A stretch of 64,000 bases of DNA from Pseudoduganella dura (GTDB taxonomy: Bacteria > Pseudomonadota > Gammaproteobacteria > Burkholderiales > Burkholderiaceae_D). Numbering within the stretch: position 1 is the stretch's first letter; each line of letters opens with the position of its first letter. The notes below the pieces were generated by a model. That model saw only the letters and a list, made by a program, of their open reading frames with translations, was not told the origin of the DNA and searched no databases. Below are positions 18,619-26,083 of the stretch, piece by piece. The translations under genes and the position numbers were made by a program. The DNA lies in NCBI RefSeq assembly GCF_009727155.1, contig NZ_WNWM01000002.1, positions 124,001 through 188,000 on the forward strand, written 5' to 3'.

Positions 18619-21600
18619 ATGAGCGATATATCACTTTTCAGCACGGTTCACGTCGACGAAGACACGTCGGTAACCCTCTCCCTGCGCGACGTCCTGGCGG
18701 AAGCCGGGTACACCAACGAGTCTGGCGTCATCATCGAAAGCCTGATCACCATCCTGCCCGATGGCGAGTATGTCGAGGGCGATACGGCCCTGCTCGGCCT
18801 GGCAGGCGGTGACAAGATCTACGTGCGTCCCGGTGCATGGCACAAGGATTACAACGGCGAATTCAGCACGTACCAGTTCCTGGTCGAGGACAAGACGAAC
18901 GGCAATTACCTGTCGCTGGAACTGCGGGTCGTCATCGATCCGGTCAACGACGCGCCGACCGGTGCCGACAAGGCATTCGACCTGGCCAACCACGATGCCG
19001 TGGTGCTGGGTACCGCCGACTTCGGCTTCGTGGACGCCGTCGAAGGCGATGCCTTCAAGTCCGTCATCATCGAAACGCTGCCGGCCGCCGGCACGATCCT
19101 GCTGAACGGCAGCGCCGTGGCTGCCGGTACCGAGATCGCCGTGGCCGACATCGCCGCCGGCAAGCTGGCCTTCATGCCGAGCGGCACCTCGGGCGGCCTC
19201 GTCGAACTGGGCTTCCACGTGCGCGACAACGGCGGCCTGACGGGCACCGGCGCGCAGGACACCAGCATCGCTACCAACTACCTGACGTTCAAGGTGCCCG
19301 CACCGGAAGTCACGCCGGAAGAGCCGGGCAACCCGGGTACCGGCGCGCCGACACTGGCCAAGCTGGGCGACACGGTGTGGGAAGACAGCAACGCCAACGG
19401 CATTCAGGATGCCGGCGAGGCAGGCATTGCCAACGTGACCGTCGCGCTGCGCGACACGAACGGCAACGTGATCCAGACCACCACCACCGATGCGAGCGGG
19501 CACTACGGCTTCTCCGTCGGCACCGGCACCTACACGGTCGCGGTCACCGCGCCGCAAGGCTATGTCGCCACCACCAAGGGTGCCGGCACGGACAGCGCCG
19601 CCGACAGCGATATCGGCGCGGATGGCGTGACCGATGCGATCAGCATCACCAAGGGCGACGTCAACAATACCGCCGACGCCGGCCTGTACCGCAACGCCAG
19701 CATCGCCAGCACCGTCTGGAACGACGCCGACCGCGACGGCACGATCGACGCGAACGAACAGGGCATCGGCAACGTCAAGGTCTCGCTGCTGGATGTCAAT
19801 GGCAATATCGTCACCACGGCCATCACCGATGCCGCCGGCCAGTACCAGTTCGGCGACCTGAAGCCTGGTACCTACAGCCTGAAATTCGATGCCGCCACGC
19901 TGCCGGCCGGCGTGACGTTCGCCGACGGCACCGGCACCACCGACAAGGTCACGCTGACTTCCGGCCAGCATGCCGCGTTCGAGGAAGCCGCGGTATCGCA
20001 GCTCGGCACGATCGCCAGCACGGTGTGGGAAGACAGGAACGCCAACGGCATCCAGGACAGCGGCGAGACCGGCGTTATCGGCGCCACCGTGAAGCTGGTC
20101 GACGCCAAGGGCGCCACCGTGGCCACCACGACCACCGATGCGAAAGGCAACTACGCCTTCACGACCGCGGTCGGCGAGTACTCGGTGCAGGTCGAGAAGC
20201 CGGCCGGCTACGTGTTCACCAGCCAGGACAAGGGCGGCAACGACGCCATCGACAGCGACGTGGACGCCACCGGCGCCTCCGCCACCTTCACGGTGAAAGC
20301 CGGCGCGACGGCCGACCCGGCCGACGCCGGCGTCTACCGCACGGCATCGCTGGGCAACAAGGTCTGGTACGACTGCGACGGCGACGGCATCCAGGACGCC
20401 GGCGAAAGCGGCATCAAGGGCGCCAAGGTTACGCTGCTCGACGAAAGCGGCAAGGCGGTCGCGGTTACCAGCACCGACAGCGCCGGCCAGTACGCGTTCA
20501 CCGGCCTGAAACCGGGCGTCTACAGCGTGCAGTTCGACACCTCGGCCCTGCCTTCGGGCTACGTGGTCACGAAGCAGGACGCGGGCAGCAACGACGCCGT
20601 CGATTCCGACGTGGATGCCAACGGCCTGTCGCACAAGGTCACGCTGGTCTCCGGCGAAAACAACACCAGCATCGACGCCGGCATCGCAGACGCGGCGACG
20701 ATCGGCGACCGCGTGTGGCTCGACACGGATGCCGACGGCATCCAGGACACCGGCGAAGCCGGCGTGGCCAACGTGGCCATGACGCTGACGGATGCCAAGG
20801 GCAACGTCGTGGCGACGACCACCACCGACGCAAGCGGCAACTACAAGTTCAGCGTGGCGGCCGGCACCTACAGCGTCAGCATGAAGACGCCCGACGGCTA
20901 CAACATCACGAAACAGTATGCGACGACATCCGGCGCCGACAGCAACGCCGATGCCAAGGGCAACCTGGGCACCGTGACGGTCAAGGCGGGCGAAGTCGTG
21001 AAGACGCTCGACGCCGGCCTCGTGCAGAGCAGCATCGGCAGCACCGTGTGGGAAGACAGCGACTTCGACGGCGTGCAGGACAAGGGCGAATGCGGCATCG
21101 GCGGCGTGACCGTCAAGCTGTACGACGCGAACCACAAGCTGGTGGGCACTACCGTGACCACGGCCGACGGCAGCTACTCGTTCGGCAAGCTGACCGCCGG
21201 CTCGTACAGCGTGGAAGTGACGCGCCCGACCGGCTACTACACGACCAAGGCGAACGTGGGTTCCGATGCGCTGGACTCCGACTTCACCAACCTGACCGGC
21301 ACCTCCACGGTCGCGGGCAGCGGCGTGTTCAAGCTGGCCGCCGGCGAGCAGAAGACCGACGTGGACGCGGGCCTGTACCGCAAGGCCAGCATCGGCGACA
21401 AGGTCTGGCGCGACGCCAACCACAACGGCGTGCAGGACAAGGGCGAGGAAGGCATCGGCAAGATCAAGGTCATGCTGTATGACGCCGTGACCAACAAGCT
21501 GCTGGAAACCACCTACACCGACAGCAAGGGCAGCTACCTGTTCGACGACCTCGATCCGGGCAGCTACTACCTGAAATTCGACAAGACCGGCGTGAAGTTC

Positions 21601-22350
21601 ACCGACCTGAAGGGTAATACCTACGCGATGAACGACTGGAAATGGGGCGTGAAGAATACCGGCACCAACGACCAGATCGATACCGACGTCAACGGCGACG
21701 GCGTCAGCAAGGTCGGCCTGACGCAGACCGATGCCACGTTCCTCTCCTCCGGCGAGAACGACATGAGCTGGGACGCGGCGATCACGCCGATCGCGATCGA
21801 CCTGAACGGCGACGGCATCCACACGATCGCCCGCGCCGATTTCACGGGCAGCTTCGACCTGCTGGGCACTGGCAGCGCGATCAAGTCGGGCTGGCTGTCC
21901 TCCGGCGACGCGTTCCTGGCGATCGACGCCAACGGCAACGGCCGCATCGACAGCATCGCCGAACTGTTCGGCGGCGCCAGCAAGGGCAGCGGCTTCGCCA
22001 AGCTGTCTTCGTTCGACAGCAACGGCGACGGCTTCGTGACCGCGGAAGATGCGCAGTTCTCGGCATTGACGCTGTGGCAGGACGCGAACAGCAACGGCAT
22101 CACCGATGCGGGCGAACTGGTTTCGCTGGCGCAGGCGGGCGTGACGTCGCTGGCCGTGGCCTTCGAGGAACTGCCGTTCCTGGACGCGAACGGCAACCTG
22201 CACCTGGAGCGCAGCAGCGCCGTCGTCAACGGCAACGAAGTGTCGATGACCGACGTGTACTTCAATGTCGACGTGGCCGATGTGACGGCCGCCGGCCTGG
22301 AAGCCACCACCATGGCCCAGCTGATCGGCCAGGCCGCCATCGGCGCATAA
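18619..22350 (+). CDS. SdrD-type B-repeat adhesin, probably type I-secreted
   Basis: A 1243-residue surface or secreted protein. Residues 1-248 lack a signal peptide and look like Ig/cadherin-like domains (VVIDPVNDAPTG is the typical junction). Seven SdrD/Cna-B-like repeats start at residues 249, 362, 465, 578, 695, 806 and 925. Each opens with a G-x-x-VW-x-D-x-x-x-x-G-x-x-D-x-x-E-x-G Ca-binding-type motif, such as IGDRVWLDTDADGIQD. The last 170 residues carry EF-hand-like loops (DLNGDGIHTI, DANGNGRIDS, DSNGDGFVTAED) common at the C-terminus of large type I-secreted proteins. No LPXTG anchor, RTX nonapeptides or secretion genes are nearby. CGGAG ten bases upstream supports the ATG at 18619. 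A role in adhesion or biofilm is inferred. Confidence 0.85.
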   Translation: MSDISLFSTVHVDEDTSVTLSLRDVLAEAGYTNESGVIIESLITILPDGEYVEGDTALLGLAGGDKIYVRPGAWHKDYNGEFSTYQFLVEDKTNGNYLSLELRVVIDPVNDAPTGADKAFDLANHDAVVLGTADFGFVDAVEGDAFKSVIIETLPAAGTILLNGSAVAAGTEIAVADIAAGKLAFMPSGTSGGLVELGFHVRDNGGLTGTGAQDTSIATNYLTFKVPAPEVTPEEPGNPGTGAPTLAKLGDTVWEDSNANGIQDAGEAGIANVTVALRDTNGNVIQTTTTDASGHYGFSVGTGTYTVAVTAPQGYVATTKGAGTDSAADSDIGADGVTDAISITKGDVNNTADAGLYRNASIASTVWNDADRDGTIDANEQGIGNVKVSLLDVNGNIVTTAITDAAGQYQFGDLKPGTYSLKFDAATLPAGVTFADGTGTTDKVTLTSGQHAAFEEAAVSQLGTIASTVWEDRNANGIQDSGETGVIGATVKLVDAKGATVATTTTDAKGNYAFTTAVGEYSVQVEKPAGYVFTSQDKGGNDAIDSDVDATGASATFTVKAGATADPADAGVYRTASLGNKVWYDCDGDGIQDAGESGIKGAKVTLLDESGKAVAVTSTDSAGQYAFTGLKPGVYSVQFDTSALPSGYVVTKQDAGSNDAVDSDVDANGLSHKVTLVSGENNTSIDAGIADAATIGDRVWLDTDADGIQDTGEAGVANVAMTLTDAKGNVVATTTTDASGNYKFSVAAGTYSVSMKTPDGYNITKQYATTSGADSNADAKGNLGTVTVKAGEVVKTLDAGLVQSSIGSTVWEDSDFDGVQDKGECGIGGVTVKLYDANHKLVGTTVTTADGSYSFGKLTAGSYSVEVTRPTGYYTTKANVGSDALDSDFTNLTGTSTVAGSGVFKLAAGEQKTDVDAGLYRKASIGDKVWRDANHNGVQDKGEEGIGKIKVMLYDAVTNKLLETTYTDSKGSYLFDDLDPGSYYLKFDKTGVKFTDLKGNTYAMNDWKWGVKNTGTNDQIDTDVNGDGVSKVGLTQTDATFLSSGENDMSWDAAITPIAIDLNGDGIHTIARADFTGSFDLLGTGSAIKSGWLSSGDAFLAIDANGNGRIDSIAELFGGASKGSGFAKLSSFDSNGDGFVTAEDAQFSALTLWQDANSNGITDAGELVSLAQAGVTSLAVAFEELPFLDANGNLHLERSSAVVNGNEVSMTDVYFNVDVADVTAAGLEATTMAQLIGQAAIGA
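19363..21780 (+). repeat. Seven tandem SdrD B-type repeats (about 310-360 bp each)
   Basis: Coding repeats begin at about 19363, 19702, 20011, 20350, 20701, 21034 and 21391, giving protein periods of 113, 103, 113, 117, 111 and 119 residues. The DNA is diverged between units but the opening VW-x-D block is well kept, which suggests old duplications. Confidence 0.85.
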
Positions 22351-22418
22351 AAGTCATCGAACAAAACAGCGTGCCGGCCGTGCCGGCACTTCAAAAACTA
22401 GAAAACAAAGACCAATAC

Positions 22419-23105
22419 ATGAAAACCATCGTTTCCAAGCTGTCCGTCGCCGTTATCGGTACCATCGTCATGGCCGGCGCACATGCCGCCACCACCACCG
22501 TGACCTCGATCGGGGAGCACGCCAGGCAGGGCGTGCTTGCCACGAACAATTTCAACCGTGCATCGAAAAACGTCACCGTGCAGTCGTACGATATCGGCAC
22601 TTCCGACGGCGGCAAGTTCCTCGCCCTGTGCATCGAGCCGACGGTTGCCATGGACCGCGCACTCGCCACTACCTATTCCGTGTCGACCTATACCGGCTTC
22701 GCCAACAACGTCCAGATCCAGCGGCTGTTCTCGGAATACTACGACGACGCGCTTGCCAGCACGTCCGCCAGCCTCAGCTTCCAGCTGGCCCTGTGGGAAC
22801 TGAACAATGATACCGGCGGCAAACTCGTCGGCACCGGCGCCGATGTGGGCGCGTTCAGCTTCGCCCAGGTGCCCAGCACCGGCAACAACAAGGTCCTGCT
22901 GACCGAAGCCAACAACATGGTGAACTATGCGCTGAGCAATGCGGCAATCACGCAGACGTACACCTACACGCTGTTCCAGTCGGCTTCCTCGCAATCGCTC
23001 GTCGCAGCGACCATTTCCGCCGTGCCGGAACCGTCGACCTACGCAATGCTGGGCCTGGGCCTGGCACTGGTGGGCTTCGCGGCACGCCGCCGCAAGCAGG
23101 GCTGA
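22419..23105 (+). CDS. PEP-CTERM exported protein
   Basis: A 228-residue secreted protein with an N-terminal signal peptide (MKTIVSKLSVAVIGTIVMAG, cleavage after AHA). A C-terminal PEP-CTERM sorting signal has VPEPSTYAML, a hydrophobic helix GLGLALVGFAA and a basic RRRKQ end. Such proteins are cut by an exosortase and linked to extracellular polysaccharide. The middle domain (LCIEPTV, SFQLALWEL) resembles a family of small exported PEP-CTERM proteins of unknown role. It lies 68 bp after the adhesin gene on the same strand and may be co-transcribed. The ribosome site is weak. No exosortase gene is in the window. Confidence 0.9.
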   Translation: MKTIVSKLSVAVIGTIVMAGAHAATTTVTSIGEHARQGVLATNNFNRASKNVTVQSYDIGTSDGGKFLALCIEPTVAMDRALATTYSVSTYTGFANNVQIQRLFSEYYDDALASTSASLSFQLALWELNNDTGGKLVGTGADVGAFSFAQVPSTGNNKVLLTEANNMVNYALSNAAITQTYTYTLFQSASSQSLVAATISAVPEPSTYAMLGLGLALVGFAARRRKQG

Positions 23106-23140
23106 TCGCTTCGACTCCCCCGCCGAACCGGCGGGGACAT

Positions 23141-23170
23141 GAAAAACGGGCGCCGCGGCGCCCGTTTTTC
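23141..23170. terminator. Bidirectional intrinsic terminator
   Basis: A perfect 14-bp inverted repeat (arms 23141-23154 and 23157-23170) has GGGCGCC stems, with A5 on one side and T5 on the other. It sits between the converging PEP-CTERM and GST genes and can serve both strands. Confidence 0.9.
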
Positions 23171-23191
23171 ATTGCCATGCCGGCTTCCCGG

Positions 23192-23251
23192 GCCCGATAT
23201 TCCCGAGCCCGTCATTCCCGAGCCCATTGTTCTCGCGCCTGATATTCAATC
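23192..23251. repeat. Degenerate 15-bp tandem repeat (4 units)
   Basis: The units GCCCGATATTCCCGA, GCCCGTCATTCCCGA, GCCCATTGTTCTCGC and GCCTGATATTCAATC are contiguous. The last overlaps the stop and final codons of the GST gene. Confidence 0.65.
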
Positions 23252-24088
23252 GAGATCGGCCGCATCGTGCCGTTCCGGCACCTGCTGGTCCTCCGGCCCC
23301 TGCAGCCGGTTCACGCGGCGCCCGCGCTTGACCGCCGGACGCGCCGCGATCTCCTCGGCCCAGCGCCGCACGTGCGTGTATTCGTGCACCGACAGGAACT
23401 CGCCGGCGCCATACAGCTCGCCCAGCACCAAGTTGCCGTACCAGGGCCAGATCGCCATGTCGGCAATCGTGTACTCGTCGCCGGCCACGTAGCGCTGCGC
23501 CGCCAGCTGGCGGTCCAGCACGTCGAGCTGGCGCTTGCTTTCCATCGCATAGCGGTCGATCGGGTATTGCAGCTTTTCCGGCGCATACGCGTAGAAATGG
23601 CCGAAGCCGCCGCCGACGAACGGCGCGGAGCCCATTTGCCAGAACAGCCAGTTCAGCGTTTCGGCGCGGGCCCGTGCGCCGGCGGGCAGGAAGGCGCCGA
23701 ATTTTTCCGCCAGGTAGACCAGGATCGAGCCGGATTCGAACACGCGCAGCGGCGCCTCGCCGCTGCGGTCGACGAGCGCCGGGATCTTCGAATTCGGGTT
23801 GATGTCCACGAAGCCGCTACCGAACTGCTCGCCGCTGCCGATGCGGATCAGCCAGGCGTCGTATTCGGCGCCGGCATGGCCCAGCGCCAGCAGTTCCTCC
23901 AGCAGGATCGTCACCTTCTGGCCGTTCGGCGTGCCCAGCGAATACAGCTGCAGCGGATGCTTCCCGACCGGCAGCTCCCTGTCGTGGGTGGTGCCGGCCA
24001 CCGGGCGGTTGATGCTGGCGAAGGTGCCTTCCGCCGCGACAGGCGGCGTCCAGACGGCCGGGGGCACGTATTTCGGTGTTTCACTCAT
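23246..24088 (-). CDS. yghU: YghU-type glutathione S-transferase / disulfide-bond oxidoreductase
   Basis: A 280-residue nu-class-like GST. The thioredoxin-fold N-domain is preceded by the family's extra segment (PPAVWTPPVAAEGTFASINRP). It contains LYSLGTPNGQKVTILLEEL, in which T and N near the end of the first strand bind glutathione, and SKIPALVDRSG and VFESGSILVYLAE. The C-domain has WLFWQMGSAPFVGGGFGHF and YTIADMAIWPWYG. This matches E. coli YghU, a cytosolic enzyme with disulfide reductase and peroxidase activity. It is a single gene facing the PEP-CTERM gene, with its end embedded in a 15-bp repeat. The ATG at 24088 is preceded by GGAGAGATG. Confidence 0.93.
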   Translation of the reverse strand: MSETPKYVPPAVWTPPVAAEGTFASINRPVAGTTHDRELPVGKHPLQLYSLGTPNGQKVTILLEELLALGHAGAEYDAWLIRIGSGEQFGSGFVDINPNSKIPALVDRSGEAPLRVFESGSILVYLAEKFGAFLPAGARARAETLNWLFWQMGSAPFVGGGFGHFYAYAPEKLQYPIDRYAMESKRQLDVLDRQLAAQRYVAGDEYTIADMAIWPWYGNLVLGELYGAGEFLSVHEYTHVRRWAEEIAARPAVKRGRRVNRLQGPEDQQVPERHDAADLD

Positions 24089-24286
24089 GCGTCATCTCTC
24101 CTGTTCAGGTAAGGGCCGCCACGGCCGGCAATGTCCGGACGGCCTTCGGGATGGATAGTTTGGCATGCCTGGAAAAAACGCGTACGAGCCCGGCCGGAAA
24201 CGCCGGGCCCGGGCCGGTGCCGGGCGCGACGGACATTTCACCGATTCGCGCCGGGCGCAGCCGTGGCGCCCGGCGCCAGCCGGTCC

Positions 24287-25513
24287 TCACGTGGCGCGCG
24301 TGGCGCGCCGTTCCAGCGTCTGCAGGTCGAGCGGCCGGGTGAGCCGGTAGCGCGCCAGCGCGGCGGCGCCGACGGCGACGGCATTGGCGCCGAAGTGCGA
24401 CGTGCGGATTTCCGGCGCGGTCAGCATGGCCGCCTCGGCATACGCCGCCAGCACCTGCCGTGCGGGGGCGATCAGCGCGTCGCCGAGCCGCAGCGCCGGG
24501 CCGCCGATCACGATGGCCATCGGGTCGAAGCCGGCCCACAGGTTGTTGAGCAGGATGCCCAGTTGCCGCCCCGCCGCCGCCGCCGCCGCGCAGGGCGCCG
24601 GCGCGCCGTCCGCCACGCGCTTGAACAGGCGCTCGAGCGCCGCGTAGCTCGGGCGCTCGTCGCCCAGCAGCGCGGCCAGGCCGATCAACGCGTCGGCGCA
24701 GCCGCGCCGGCCGCAGGAACACGGCGGCCCGTCGGCCTGCAGGATCGCATGCCCCACCTCGCCGCCGAAACCGTGCATGCCGGTCAGCAGCCGGTCGCTG
24801 ACGATGATGCCCGACCCCACGCCATAGCCGATCGACAGGTAGATCAGCGGATCGACGGCGGTCTCGCGGGCAAACTCGAATTCGGCCAGCGCCGCCACGT
24901 TGGCTTCGTTCTGCATGTACAGCGGCAGGCCGTGCAGCGCGGTGCCGGCGAATTGCGCTTCGAGCTGGCCGCGCACGTCGACATTGCGCCAGCCCAGGTG
25001 CGGCGCATGCCGCAGCATGCCCGTATTCTCGTCGACCGCGCCGTGCAGGCCGATGCCGAGTCCCAGCACCCGCCGCGCGCCGCCGGGCGTGACGGCGCGC
25101 GCCAGCCGGCGCGCCTGGCGCACCATCGCCTGCGCCGCGAGCCGGATGCACGAGGCGGGATCGTGCGCGTCGTCGTAGTCGATGATGCGCGAATCGAGCA
25201 CCTCGCCCAGCAGGTTGGTGGCCAGCACGCGGGCCTCGTCGACGCCGACCTCGGCGCCGATCAGCGCCAGCCGGCCCGGATCGAGGTGCAGCGGCGTGGC
25301 GCGGCGCCCCACCTCGCCCGTGACCAGGAGCTCGCTCTCGGCGAGCCAGCCTTCGTCCATCAGTTCGCGCACCAGCTGGCTCACGGTGGATTTCGTCAGC
25401 CGCAGCTCGTCGGCCAGGGCGGCGCGCGACAGGCCGGGCCGGGCATCGACCTGGCGCACCACGGCCATCCGGTTCAGTTGTTTCAGGAGTTGCTGGTCAC
25501 CGGTGACGGGCAT
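24287..25513 (-). CDS. ROK-family (NagC/XylR-like) transcriptional regulator
   Basis: A 408-residue ROK repressor. An N-terminal winged HTH (GLSRAALADELRLTKSTVSQ, then LVRELMDEGWL) is followed by an ASKHA sugar-kinase-like domain. That domain has GLGIGLHGAVDE, LYMQNEANVAALAE, the ROK signature around LSIGYGVGSGII, and the zinc-binding motif GHAILQADGPPCSCGRRGC. It is divergent from a TonB receptor gene across 570 bp that contain three similar palindromic sites. It is a good candidate for controlling that receptor in response to a sugar, although the sites look more LacI-like. Confidence 0.92.
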   Translation of the reverse strand: MPVTGDQQLLKQLNRMAVVRQVDARPGLSRAALADELRLTKSTVSQLVRELMDEGWLAESELLVTGEVGRRATPLHLDPGRLALIGAEVGVDEARVLATNLLGEVLDSRIIDYDDAHDPASCIRLAAQAMVRQARRLARAVTPGGARRVLGLGIGLHGAVDENTGMLRHAPHLGWRNVDVRGQLEAQFAGTALHGLPLYMQNEANVAALAEFEFARETAVDPLIYLSIGYGVGSGIIVSDRLLTGMHGFGGEVGHAILQADGPPCSCGRRGCADALIGLAALLGDERPSYAALERLFKRVADGAPAPCAAAAAAGRQLGILLNNLWAGFDPMAIVIGGPALRLGDALIAPARQVLAAYAEAAMLTAPEIRTSHFGANAVAVGAAALARYRLTRPLDLQTLERRATRAT

Positions 25514-25621
25514 GGCGGATGGTCGATGTCATTGTGAGGACGGATTATGCAACATCGGCCGCGGCCGGACCAAGTCGGCGTCCGCCCGGCAGCATGGCAA
25601 CGGCAAACCCGGCCATGAAAA

Positions 25622-25635
25622 TGGAGACGTTTCCA
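25622..25635. promoter_or_regulatory. LacI-type palindromic operator 1
   Basis: TGGAGACGTTTCCA is palindromic apart from one position. It is followed by GAAG-CT-GTTGTTTTT, which is also found, with small changes, after operator 2. Confidence 0.6.
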
Positions 25636-25745
25636 GAAGCTGTTGTTTTTTCGGCGTGCAATGTGCTGATTTTGCAACATCGCCTTCACGCGGCAGTCGG
25701 CCACGCGGCAACCGGATGCATCGACGATCCATTTCGCCAGCGCGA

Positions 25746-25759
25746 TGGACACGTTTCCA
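25746..25759. promoter_or_regulatory. LacI-type palindromic operator 2
   Basis: TGGACACGTTTCCA differs from operator 1 at one base and shares its right flank (GAAG, two bases, GTTG, one base, TTTT). The spacing from operator 1 is 124 bp. Confidence 0.6.
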
Positions 25760-25792
25760 GAAGTCGTTGATTTTGTTGTGAAATCGATTTCT

Positions 25793-25807
25793 TGGAAACC
25801 GTTTTCC
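25793..25807. promoter_or_regulatory. LacI-type palindromic operator 3
   Basis: TGGAAACCGTTTTCC is a third, slightly expanded version of the same palindrome, 47 bp after operator 2 and closest to the TonB receptor. Confidence 0.45.
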
Positions 25808-26083
25808 TTCTTTCTACGTTAATGAAGTATGACCGCACCATGACGTAAATACCTGCCGCAACAGGGTTTTTTCACGAAACAGAACTTTATTTAGTTTGTT
25901 CGCGCGATTGACCAATTACCCGGTTTTTCTTACTCTTGCGTAAATAACGCCCGGTTGGCAATGTTGCGTAGACAGCATGCGGCCAGGCGGTGTCCCGCGG
26001 TGATCGGACAACGGGACGATGAGTTGGCAATTCCATGACGCCTGCCCCGCGGGGCGTGGCGTTCCACACAGAGAGGAGACACC

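Larger units (their letters stand above)
25514..26083. promoter_or_regulatory. 570-bp divergent regulatory region (ROK gene / TonB receptor)
   Basis: No gene is visible. The region holds the three TGGA-N-ACGTTTCCA-type operators annotated separately and two copies of TGCAACATCG (25548 and 25673). An AT-rich tract at 25760-25960 leads to the TonB receptor start; the receptor's ribosome site AGGAG is at 26074-26078. Confidence 0.6.

Noticed and set aside
19363..21780. Regular repeats considered as a CRISPR array
   Set aside because: The period is over 300 bp, the units are diverged and clearly coding (SdrD B domains).
18631..22203. 1190-codon minus-strand frame opposite the adhesin
   Set aside because: Mirror of the repetitive adhesin coding sequence; its apparent repeats are a reflection of the sense repeats.
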